Positions 1 to 5,578 of a stretch of 5,654 nucleotides of DNA are shown here, one piece after another; position 1 is the first letter of the stretch, and each line of letters starts with the position of its first letter. This DNA comes from CAYUWG01 sp964448285 (lineage in GTDB: Bacteria > Bacteroidota > Ignavibacteria > SZUA-365): NCBI GenBank assembly GCA_964448285.1, contig CAYUWG010000148.1:1-5654 (forward strand), written 5' to 3'. The position numbers were made by a program, and so were the translations under genes. The notes beneath the pieces are model-generated. The model was not told the origin of the DNA, made no database searches, and saw only the letters and a list, made by a program, of their open reading frames with translations.

Positions 1-1132
1 TCTTCACTTCGTGCGGCGTCAGGTTCTGGGCTTCATCGACGATGAAGTAGATATTCACCAGACTTCTGCCACGAATGTACGCGAGCGGCGCGATAACGAG
101 CTTTTCTTCCTTCAGCAGTTCTTTGATGCGCCGGTGCTTCACGTCGGATTCCGGAAACTGGTTTTGAATGACGCCAAGGTTGTCGAAGAGCGGTTGCATG
201 TAGGGATCGAGTTTCGATTCGATGTCTCCGGGAAGATAGCCGAGATCCTTGTTGCTCAGCGGAACGACGGGGCGAGCGAGATAGATCTGGCGATAGAGTT
301 TCTTTCGTTCCAACGCCGCCGCGAGCGCGAGAAGGGTTTTCCCCGTTCCGGATTTCCCGGTGATCGTAACTAACTGAATCTCCGGGTCCATCAGCGCATG
401 GAGGGCGAACGTCTGCTCGGAATTCTTCGGAGTGATGCCGTACGCCTGCACTTTATCGACGCGCTTGAGTTTGCTCACCGTTGCATCGTGAATAGCGAGC
501 GCCGATTTCTTTCCGGAACGCAACACGAGGAACTCGTTCGCAAGAGAGTCCTTGGCTTCTTTGACCTGCTTAGAGTCGATTTCGAAAGGCACCTGATACA
601 TCTTGTCAATCAAGTCCTCCCGAACGCCTTCGATCGTGCGATGGCCTGTGAACAGCCGGTCGATATCCTTCACATGATCCGTCGCATAGTCTTGGGCGGG
701 CACGCCGACGGCCTTCGACTTCATGCGCAGGTTCACGTCCTTTGTGACGAGGATGACTTCCCGTTTCGGATTGTTTTTCGCAAGGACGTATGCGCAGTTG
801 AGTATGCGATGATCCGGCGTCTGCGCGATGAAGCTCAACGCAAGTTCAGGATCGAATCCCTGATCGAGCTTGATGCTGATCTTCCCGAGTTTCGAGCCGA
901 TCTTCACTCCGCCGTCGAACAGCTTGTCACCGCTCAGGGAATCGAGCGAACGGAGGAATTCACGCGCGTGATAGTTCAGTTCTTCGTTGCCTTTTTTGAA
1001 ATGCTCGAGCTCCTCCAATACCACGATCGGGATCGTGATGTCGTGTTCGTGGAACTGGTAAATGCAGGAACTGTCGTGAAGAATGACGTTGGTATCGAGG
1101 ACGAAGAGTTTCGTTGATTTCGCTGGGGGCAT
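1..1132 (-). CDS. phoH2: PIN domain-PhoH ATPase fusion protein (PhoH2/YlaK type), C-terminus cut off by window edge
   Basis: Reading the minus strand from the ATG at 1132 gives 377 uninterrupted codons that run off the window. Residues 1-150 look like a PIN nuclease domain: it opens LFVLDTNVIL with Asp13, followed by acidic residues at Glu40/Glu41, Asp107 (TPDHRIL) and Asp132 (VTKDVNLRMK), the usual metal-binding set. The C-terminal half is a PhoH P-loop ATPase: Walker A GKSGTGKT at 259-266, the PhoH signature LARPVVPLSNKDLGYLPGD at 285-303, and Walker B FIVDEAQ at 363-369. PIN-PhoH fusions are known as RNA-directed ATPase/ribonuclease proteins in the cytoplasm; the exact substrate here is unknown. 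The family usually has about 440 residues, so roughly the last 60-70 are missing. No in-frame ATG lies just upstream and no strong Shine-Dalgarno is visible before the start. The gene is divergent from the deaminase gene. The long plus-strand open frames across it are antisense shadows. Family assignment is very secure; the symbol is by analogy. Confidence 0.95.
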   Translation of the reverse strand, partial: MPPAKSTKLFVLDTNVILHDSSCIYQFHEHDITIPIVVLEELEHFKKGNEELNYHAREFLRSLDSLSGDKLFDGGVKIGSKLGKISIKLDQGFDPELALSFIAQTPDHRILNCAYVLAKNNPKREVILVTKDVNLRMKSKAVGVPAQDYATDHVKDIDRLFTGHRTIEGVREDLIDKMYQVPFEIDSKQVKEAKDSLANEFLVLRSGKKSALAIHDATVSKLKRVDKVQAYGITPKNSEQTFALHALMDPEIQLVTITGKSGTGKTLLALAAALERKKLYRQIYLARPVVPLSNKDLGYLPGDIESKLDPYMQPLFDNLGVIQNQFPESDVKHRRIKELLKEEKLVIAPLAYIRGRSLVNIYFIVDEAQNLTPHEVK

Positions 1133-1250
1133 GAACGAGGTTATGGTAAACGATAAGTCATGATTCGATGGCCAAGTTAGGAATCTTTCGGCTAAATTGC
1201 CCGGCAGCAGAGGGGAGGGAACGCGCAATACATGACAAACGGAGGACTGA
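1133..1250. promoter_or_regulatory. Divergent intergenic spacer expected to hold both promoters
   Basis: These 118 bases separate the starts of the minus-strand PhoH-type gene and the plus-strand deaminase gene, so both promoters should lie here. I could not find a convincing -35/-10 pair in either direction. A TAAATT at about 1193 is a weak -10 candidate for the rightward gene. The region has no clear palindrome or operator. An eight-codon open frame (1232-1258) overlaps the deaminase start. The promoter role is inferred from gene orientation, not from motifs. Confidence 0.35.
1241..1245 (+). promoter_or_regulatory. Shine-Dalgarno GGAGG of the dCMP deaminase gene
   Basis: GGAGG lies five bases upstream of the GTG at 1251, an ideal spacing. 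It decides the GTG as the start, since the in-frame ATGs inside the gene fall after the conserved N-terminal SWDDYFM segment. It is the only strong ribosome binding site seen before a gene in this window. Confidence 0.8.
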
Positions 1251-1703
1251 GTGACTGAACGAAAATCATGGGACGATTACTTCATGAGTATTGCACTGAT
1301 GGTTGCCGAACGTGCGACGTGTGTTCGGGCAAAAATCGGTGCCGTCATCGTCAAGGATAAAAACATCATAGCAACCGGCTACAACGGATCGCCCGCAGGA
1401 CATCCGCACTGTACGGAGGTCGGTTGTCTCGTCTATGTCTCCCGCAACCCGGACGGAGAAGAAGAGGAGAACTGCTTTCGGACGATTCACGCGGAGATCA
1501 ACGCGATCGCGCAGGCGGCAAAGCATGGCGTTGGAATCGACGGGGCGGATATTTACATCAATGCGAGTCCGTGTTACCATTGTCTGAAGACGCTCATCAA
1601 CTCCGGCATCAGCCGCATCTATTACGCAAAGCCGTACAAGATCCATCGCATACAGGAATTGCTCGACCGTTCACCGGTACAATTGATTCATGTTGAAGGA
1701 TGA
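1251..1703 (+). CDS. comEB: dCMP deaminase (ComEB type, zinc-dependent)
   Basis: This 150-residue protein belongs to the cytidine/deoxycytidylate deaminase family and should convert dCMP to dUMP in the cytoplasm, feeding thymidylate synthesis. The catalytic zinc motif is complete: HAEINAI at 80-86 gives the zinc ligand His80 and the proton-shuttling Glu82, and PCYHC at 107-111 gives Cys108 and Cys111. The N-terminal SWDDYFM, the ATCVRAKIGAVIV strand with Cys24, and YNGSPAG at 44-50 match ComEB-type enzymes. Additional cysteines at 54, 59 and 75 (HC, GC and NCFRT contexts) resemble a second structural zinc site of this subfamily; that is inferred. Length is normal. The start is a GTG preceded by GGAGG. 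The gene stands alone: PhoH2 diverges upstream and a 420-base repeat-rich spacer follows. The symbol comEB comes from the Bacillus homologue and implies no competence role here. Confidence 0.95.
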   Translation: MTERKSWDDYFMSIALMVAERATCVRAKIGAVIVKDKNIIATGYNGSPAGHPHCTEVGCLVYVSRNPDGEEEENCFRTIHAEINAIAQAAKHGVGIDGADIYINASPCYHCLKTLINSGISRIYYAKPYKIHRIQELLDRSPVQLIHVEG

Positions 1704-1706
1704 GGC

Positions 1707-1776
1707 GGGAGTCGGAGGACAGAAGTCAGAAGTCAAAAGTCAAATGTCAAATGTCAAAAGTCAGGAGTCAGGAGGC
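1707..1776 (+). repeat. Ten-unit heptamer tandem array, consensus AGAAGTC
   Basis: Ten consecutive 7-base units stay in perfect register, beginning three bases after the deaminase stop codon. In order they read GGGAGTC, GGAGGAC, AGAAGTC twice, AAAAGTC, AAATGTC twice, AAAAGTC, AGGAGTC and AGGAGGC. The middle units are most alike and the outer ones most diverged, as expected of an array that grew by slippage or unequal exchange. I recall heptamer arrays with similar units (AAAAGTC-like) as STRR repeats of cyanobacteria, but this does not place the organism. Confidence 0.9.
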
Positions 1777-1876
1777 ATGGATGAATTCCACCAGAGATGT
1801 CATTGTGAGTAATATGACCGACCTTCGCCATTTGATAATGGAAATGACATTGAAACCTCCGGCATCGGTGGGACAT

Positions 1877-1965
1877 GAACTCATCCCCCGACCACTTCTC
1901 TTAAAAGGAGAAGGAGAGTCAACTTTCTATACCCCCTCTTTCAAAGAGGGGGGCAGGGGGAGTTC
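1877..1965. repeat. 89-base inverted-repeat element with two internal hairpins (MITE- or REP-like)
   Basis: The ends are inverted repeats: GAACTC-AT-CCCCC at 1877-1889 pairs with GGGGGAGTTC at 1956-1965, with a two-base bulge. Inside are two hairpins. The first pairs CTTCTC (1895-1900) with GAGAAG (1908-1913). The second pairs CCCCCTCTTT (1932-1941) with AAAGAGGGGG (1943-1952), a near-perfect ten-base palindrome. Together they can form a cloverleaf-like fold. The sequence resembles short intergenic repeats seen in many environmental bacterial genomes. No T-run follows the strong hairpin on either strand, so it is unlikely to be a simple terminator. Confidence 0.8.
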
Positions 1966-2123
1966 CTATTCGAAGGAAGTGACTTCTCATGCACATATCA
2001 GAGAGGAGCAGATGTTCTGTATCTCCTTCGCTGCTCACGGAATGACGTTCACAATAGAAGCTCGCCGGCATGAGCCTGAGCGTAAAAACCACCTGAGAGT
2101 TCCATTAACAAAACAATACTCCA

Positions 2124-3110
2124 ATGATCACAGCACATTATTTCGATGAACTGAAAGAACGCGCGCAGAAGTTGAACCGGCATATCGTGTACCCCGATGC
2201 CACGGATGAGCGTGCCATTCGCGCTGCCCGCATCGTAACCGATGAACGCATCGCTTCCATCACTCTGATCGGTGATGAACAAGCGATTCGGAGAAAGGCG
2301 GAAGACATCGGCGTTTCAATTCAAGGCGTGCGTGTCGTCGATCCGGATACGTCATCACGCCTGAGCGACTTCACCAACACGTATTTCAATCTGCGCAAGC
2401 ATAAGGGCATGACCATCGATCAGGCGAGAGAATCGATGCGCCATCCGCTGTACTTCGGCGCTATGATGGTTCGCGAGGGCACGGCCGATGGAAGCATCGC
2501 GGGTTCTCTTTCAACCACCGGTGACGTTATCCGGGCAGCCATTACGACGATCGGATTGAAGGACGGCATTCGCACGGTCTCCAGTTTTTTCATGATGGCT
2601 TTCCCGGAAGTGATCTACTTCTTCGCCGACGGCGCGGTCATGCCGGACCCGACTGCGACACAGCTTGCCGATATCGCTATCGCCACGGCGGACAATTACA
2701 AAACACTCATGATGGAAGACGCGAAAGTCGCTCTGCTGTCCTTTTCGACGAAGGGAAGCGCCGAACACGACTTGGTAACGAAGGTCCGTGAAGCGCTTGC
2801 AATAGTGAAGGAGCGCAGACCAGATATCCGGATCGATGGGGAACTGCAACTCGATGCCGCTGTCGTTCAATCGATCGGCGAGCGGAAAGCGCCGGGAAGT
2901 TCCGTTGCAGGGAAAGCGAACGTCCTCATCTTCCCCGATCTCAATGCGGGAAACATCGGATACAAGCTCGCTGAGCGATTGGGAGGCGCTAAGGCGATTG
3001 GCCCGATCGTGCAGGGACTCGCGAAGCCTGCGTACGACCTCTCTCGCGGTTGCTCCGTTGAGGATATTGTAACCGTGACGACCGTCAATGCCGTGATGGG
3101 TGCCGTGTGA
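2124..3110 (+). CDS. pta: Phosphate acetyltransferase (phosphotransacetylase, short form)
   Basis: This 328-residue protein matches the compact single-domain phosphotransacetylases (about 320-335 residues), not the long enteric form. It should interconvert acetyl-CoA plus phosphate with acetyl phosphate plus CoA in the cytoplasm. Conserved blocks appear in the usual order: YFGAMMV at 110-116, KVALLSFSTKGSA at 201-213, DGELQLDAA at 238-246, the PGSSVAGKANVLIFPDL segment at 257-273, and YDLSRGCSVEDIV at 304-316. The last block supplies Ser307, Arg308 and Asp314, equivalent by alignment to the catalytic Ser309, Arg310 and Asp316 of the Methanosarcina thermophila enzyme. The ATG at 2124 places the family's normal N-terminus but has no visible Shine-Dalgarno. 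The frame ends in GTGTGA, overlapping the next gene by four bases. The usual partner, acetate kinase, is not in the window. Phosphate butyryltransferase is a relative but fits less well. Confidence 0.95.
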   Translation: MITAHYFDELKERAQKLNRHIVYPDATDERAIRAARIVTDERIASITLIGDEQAIRRKAEDIGVSIQGVRVVDPDTSSRLSDFTNTYFNLRKHKGMTIDQARESMRHPLYFGAMMVREGTADGSIAGSLSTTGDVIRAAITTIGLKDGIRTVSSFFMMAFPEVIYFFADGAVMPDPTATQLADIAIATADNYKTLMMEDAKVALLSFSTKGSAEHDLVTKVREALAIVKERRPDIRIDGELQLDAAVVQSIGERKAPGSSVAGKANVLIFPDLNAGNIGYKLAERLGGAKAIGPIVQGLAKPAYDLSRGCSVEDIVTVTTVNAVMGAV

Positions 3111-3652
3111 CCGAAGAAGGACATCGCGAAGGGGCACCCCACGGCATGGAGGAAATCCCGATCGCGGATCAGCGCTATCATGCTCTCGATCCGCAATGGA
3201 TCTCGCTTCAACGTTTGACAGGCTGGATTACGACCGTTTCAGTTTCCTTAGCGCTTCTCATCGCTGTCGTAGTCCTTCTGGTTCTTCATATCGATACCGT
3301 GTGGATCGGGATAGCCGGGGCTGCAGCGTTGTTGTTCATCTCTGGGTTGATCTGGCTTGCAGTGCGGTGGCCCGTGATTCGGTACGAGCACACGTCCTAT
3401 CGAATTTCTGACGACGGAATTGAAATCAAGCGAGGCGTGATCTGGCAAAGCGTCATCAACGTTCCGCGCACGCGCATCCAGCACACGGACGTATCGCAAG
3501 GTCCGTTGGAACGCAGCCACGGACTCGGAACGCTGGTCATGCACACGGCGGGAACGAGCAACGCGGAAGTCTCTCTCGGCGGCTTGGACTACGCACGCGC
3601 ACTGCGCATACGCGATCATCTCCTTCCGAAAGATGGACGCGACGCAGTCTGA
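3107..3652 (+). CDS. PH domain-containing membrane protein (bPH2/DUF304, YdbS-like)
   Basis: Small integral membrane protein of up to 181 residues. Two hydrophobic helices at about 37-60 and 64-86 form a hairpin, followed by one bacterial PH-like (bPH2, formerly DUF304) domain at about 93-170. The family hallmark is clear: VPRTRIQHTDVSQGPLERS at 119-137, then GLGTLVMHTAG. It lacks a cleavable signal peptide. The order of small one-PH gene then large three-PH gene is that of ydbS-ydbT in Bacillus subtilis, a SigW-controlled pair linked to resistance to antimicrobial compounds; a similar role here is inferred only. The start is uncertain. GTG 3107 overlaps the pta stop and suits translational coupling. 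ATG 3146 (residue 14) gives 168 residues, closer to the roughly 160 of YdbS, and would drop a poorly conserved polar N-terminus. Neither has a strong Shine-Dalgarno. Confidence 0.9.
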   Translation: MTEEGHREGAPHGMEEIPIADQRYHALDPQWISLQRLTGWITTVSVSLALLIAVVVLLVLHIDTVWIGIAGAAALLFISGLIWLAVRWPVIRYEHTSYRISDDGIEIKRGVIWQSVINVPRTRIQHTDVSQGPLERSHGLGTLVMHTAGTSNAEVSLGGLDYARALRIRDHLLPKDGRDAV

Positions 3653-5135
3653 GTACCGCCTGCATCCGCTCTCGCTGCTCTTCGGATTCAGCTTCGCGGA
3701 ACTCCGTCAATTCATCTTTCCCGCTCTCGCCGGAGGTGCGACCGCTCTTACTGCGGGTGCGAAATGGGCAATCGTTCTGCTCATCATGTCCATCCCGTTG
3801 TTTCTCCGGTCGCTTATTCGATATCTCACGTACCGGTATTCGTTCGTCGATGGAGAGATCATCATCAAGTCGGGATTGATCTTTCGGAACGAGCGCCACA
3901 TTCCGTTCGCGCGAATACAGAACATCAACGCACGGCAGAACGTGCTTCAACGCTATTTCCGCGTCGTCGAAGTGACGGTCGAAACGGGCAGTGGCGGTGA
4001 AGCAGAAGCAGCGATGAAGGTCCTTCCGTTCACGGCTCTTGAGCAGATGCGCGAACGGGTCCTCGCAAAGCGGGAAAACGGCAAGCGGGAAGAAACGACG
4101 ACGGAGACGAAGGAAGTCGAATTGCTTCATATCACGGTGAAAGAGTTGATGCTATTCGGATTGCTCGAACGCAGAGGAATCATCATCATTGCCGGAGCAC
4201 TCGCATTGCTGTCCGAAGTCGGTTTCTTCGAAACGCTGATTGAGCGTATCATCGGCGATGAAGCCGGATTGCGCTCGGCGTTTCACACCGCGGTAAAGGT
4301 ATTCACGGGAGAACTCCCCGTCACGGCGGAGTTCGTTCTCATGGCATTCATCGGCACTCTCAGCTTTCTCATCCTTATCATCGTTCTTTCGATGCTCTGG
4401 TCAGTGATTCGGCTGTATGGTTTCCGCCTCACGAAATCCGGCGACGATTTGCGCACGAGGTACGGCCTCTTCACGCGCATCGAAGAGACTGTCCCATTGC
4501 ATCGTATCCAATTGCTCCTGGTGCAGGAAGGCATCCTGCACCGGAAGTTCGGACGGGTGTCCGTTCGCATTCGGACCGCGGGCGGAGGAGAAGAGAGCAA
4601 ACAGAAAAATGAATTCTTCGCGCCCGTCATCCGGCGGGAGAGACTGCCGGAGTTGCTCACGCACGTGCTTCCCGAAATCGCACATCAGGATGCTGCCTGG
4701 AATCCCGTGCATCCTCGCGCAGCGAGACGCATGATGAAAGAGTGGTGGCTCATTCTTTTCGTGATCGCGATCCCGCTTGCGATCTTTCTGCACTTCTGGG
4801 CGATGGTTCCTCTTTCACTGCTGTCAGGCTGGGCGCTTCTCAGTTCGCACAAGTACGCGAAGAGTTTATTCTGGTCGTTGAATGATCGCACGGTGCAGCT
4901 CAAAGCGGGATGGATTCGGCGGATGACGACGTTTGTCCCTTACGTGAAAGTTCAGACGGTCACTGTTCGCACGTCGCCTTTCGACCGTCGAGCCGGTATG
5001 GCGACGGTTCACGCGGACACAGCCGGCGCTTCACTGACACACGAGGTAAAAATTCCCTACCTCGCTTCGGAAACTGCACGTGAAATCCATGAACGGCTTA
5101 CCCGCGAAGCAGCGAAAAGCGAATACAAATGGTGA
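3633..5135 (+). CDS. Membrane protein with three bPH2 (PH-like) domains, YdbT-like
   Basis: A 500-residue membrane protein with the repeated plan 'helix pair then bPH2 domain', three times. Helices lie near 24-64, 182-198 plus 233-262, and 370-404. The PH-like domains lie near 67-148 (IPFARIQNINARQNVLQR at 90-107), 262-348 (VPLHRIQLLLVQEGILHRKFG at 287-307) and 406-489 (VPYVKVQTVTVRTSPFDRRAG at 435-455). Each carries the family's VP-x-x-(R/K)-(I/V)-Q core followed by a basic turn. Length and architecture match B. subtilis YdbT (about 490 residues). The N-terminal YRLHPLSLLFGF segment is typical of the family and supports the ATG at 3633, which overlaps the upstream gene by 20 bases. The molecular function of the family is unsettled; the two proteins probably act together in the cytoplasmic membrane. 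A hairpin-rich repeat block starts five bases after the stop. Confidence 0.93.
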   Translation: MDATQSEYRLHPLSLLFGFSFAELRQFIFPALAGGATALTAGAKWAIVLLIMSIPLFLRSLIRYLTYRYSFVDGEIIIKSGLIFRNERHIPFARIQNINARQNVLQRYFRVVEVTVETGSGGEAEAAMKVLPFTALEQMRERVLAKRENGKREETTTETKEVELLHITVKELMLFGLLERRGIIIIAGALALLSEVGFFETLIERIIGDEAGLRSAFHTAVKVFTGELPVTAEFVLMAFIGTLSFLILIIVLSMLWSVIRLYGFRLTKSGDDLRTRYGLFTRIEETVPLHRIQLLLVQEGILHRKFGRVSVRIRTAGGGEESKQKNEFFAPVIRRERLPELLTHVLPEIAHQDAAWNPVHPRAARRMMKEWWLILFVIAIPLAIFLHFWAMVPLSLLSGWALLSSHKYAKSLFWSLNDRTVQLKAGWIRRMTTFVPYVKVQTVTVRTSPFDRRAGMATVHADTAGASLTHEVKIPYLASETAREIHERLTREAAKSEYKW

Positions 5136-5140
5136 GGGCA

Positions 5141-5172
5141 GATTACGGATTACAGATTCCTGATTACGGATT
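5141..5172 (+). repeat. GATTACG heptamer run 1
   Basis: Four and a half units in register: GATTACG, GATTACA, GATTCCT, GATTACG, GATT. It begins five bases after the YdbT-like stop codon and leads, through a short linker, into the first hairpin element. Confidence 0.9.
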
Positions 5173-5179
5173 GCATGTG

Positions 5180-5211
5180 CGCCGCTTTCTCGTTCCCATC
5201 GCTCCGACGGG
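5180..5211 (+). repeat. Short copy A of the hairpin element (32 bases)
   Basis: It shares the CGCCGCTTTCTCGTTCCCA start with the full copies but replaces the second half by GACGGG, which runs directly into a heptamer run. A small hairpin remains: CCCATCG and CGACGGG around a CTC loop, with one mismatch. Confidence 0.8.
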
Positions 5212-5228
5212 ATTACGGATTACGGATT
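5211..5228 (+). repeat. GATTACG heptamer run 2
   Basis: Two full units GATTACG plus GATT. The first G is also the last base of short copy A. The run leads through the linker CGCACAC into full copy B. Confidence 0.85.
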
Positions 5229-5237
5229 CGCACACCG

Positions 5238-5316
5238 CGCCGCTTTCTCGTTCCCACCGCTCCGCGTGGGAATGAAGAGTTTGACGCTCCGCGTCACTTG
5301 CTCGATTGTCGAACGT
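5238..5316 (+). repeat. Full copy B of a 79-base triple-hairpin REP-like element
   Basis: Three hairpins follow one another, each closing on a three-base loop. At 5251-5272 TTCCCAC-GC pairs with GC-GTGGGAA around TCC with one bulged C. At 5282-5296 TGACGC pairs with GCGTCA around TCC. At 5302-5312 TCGA pairs with TCGA around TTG. The sequence type GTTCCCAC..GCTCC..GTGGGAA followed by GACGCTCCGCGTC resembles widely scattered REP-like repeats of bacterial genomes. It differs from copy C at three positions. Confidence 0.9.
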
Positions 5317-5326
5317 CGATCATCGG

Positions 5327-5337
5327 GATTACGGATT
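5327..5337 (+). repeat. GATTACG heptamer run 3 (one and a half units)
   Basis: GATTACG plus GATT between copies B and C, preceded by ATCGG, the same junction sequence seen before run 5. It is the shortest of the five runs. Confidence 0.75.
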
Positions 5338-5344
5338 GCACGTA

Positions 5345-5423
5345 CGCCGCTTTCTCGTTCCCACCGCTCCGCGTGGGAATGAAGTGCTTGACGCTCCGCG
5401 TCACTTACTCGATTGTCGAACGT
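5345..5423 (+). repeat. Full copy C of the 79-base triple-hairpin element
   Basis: Same length as copy B and identical at 76 of 79 positions by my hand alignment. The hairpins lie at 5358-5379, 5389-5403 and 5409-5419. All three stems are intact, and the three differences from copy B fall outside the stems. The bulged C in the first stem is present in both copies. Confidence 0.9.
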
Positions 5424-5426
5424 TGT

Positions 5427-5458
5427 GATTACGGATTACAGATTACTGATTACGGATT
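5427..5458 (+). repeat. GATTACG heptamer run 4
   Basis: Four and a half units: GATTACG, GATTACA, GATTACT, GATTACG, GATT. The unit order mirrors run 1 (third unit ending in T, fourth back to consensus), which suggests that the whole run was copied as a block. Confidence 0.9.
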
Positions 5459-5467
5459 CGCACACCG

Positions 5468-5499
5468 CGCCGCATTCTCGTTCCAATCGCTCCATCGGG
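5468..5499 (+). repeat. Short copy D of the hairpin element (32 bases)
   Basis: Aligns with short copy A over its full length, from CGCCGC to CGGG, and like it fuses straight to a heptamer run. It is more degraded; the first stem no longer pairs well. Confidence 0.75.
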
Positions 5500-5533
5500 A
5501 TTACGGATTTGTGATTTGCTATTTGCGATTTGG
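5499..5533 (+). repeat. Degenerating heptamer run 5
   Basis: Five 7-base units in register drift from consensus: GATTACG, GATTTGT, GATTTGC, TATTTGC, GATTTGG. The period is kept while the 3' half of the unit changes. Confidence 0.75.
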
Positions 5534-5540
5534 AATTCTT

Positions 5541-5565
5541 CTCGTTGATCGCTCCGCGTCTCATT
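5541..5565 (+). repeat. Relic of the hairpin element (copy E)
   Basis: CTCGTT, then GCTCCGCGT, then CATT match the start, loop region and right arm of the first hairpin, but the left arm is replaced, so no stem forms. It is probably a decayed copy. Confidence 0.5.
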
Positions 5566-5578
5566 CAGAGTTCCGTTT

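Larger units (their letters stand above)
1704..2123. other. Repeat-rich intergenic region without a gene
   Basis: This spacer between the deaminase and pta genes contains a heptamer array (1707-1776) and an inverted-repeat element (1877-1965). The remaining pieces, 1777-1876 and 1966-2123, show no recognisable gene, tRNA or clear promoter, although the pta promoter should lie in the second piece. The open frame that spans most of the region (1700-2149) reads through both repeats, has no family resemblance and overlaps the pta start, so I do not call it a gene. No hairpin here is followed by a T-run, so no intrinsic terminator is evident after the deaminase gene. Confidence 0.7.

Noticed and set aside
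11..1117. Plus-strand open frames at 11-373 and 398-1117
   Set aside because: They lie antisense to the PhoH2-type gene. The minus-strand translation gives PIN, Walker A and Walker B motifs in order, while the plus-strand products resemble nothing.
1932..1952. Intrinsic terminator of the deaminase transcript
   Set aside because: The palindrome is strong, but on neither strand is it followed by a T-run, and it lies about 230 bases behind the stop codon.
1877..1965. tRNA gene, because of the cloverleaf-like fold
   Set aside because: Stem lengths do not fit tRNA, and there is no TTCGA-type T-loop, D-loop or CCA context. The C- and G-runs fit an inverted-repeat element.
1700..2149. 149-codon open frame in the spacer before pta
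   Set aside because: It starts inside the end of the deaminase gene, translates the heptamer array and the inverted-repeat element, and runs over the pta start. Its composition is that of repeats.
2511..3211. Minus-strand open frames inside pta and into the YdbS-like gene
   Set aside because: They are shadows of the real plus-strand genes, rich in Arg/Ser/Asp as expected of antisense frames, with no recognisable motif.
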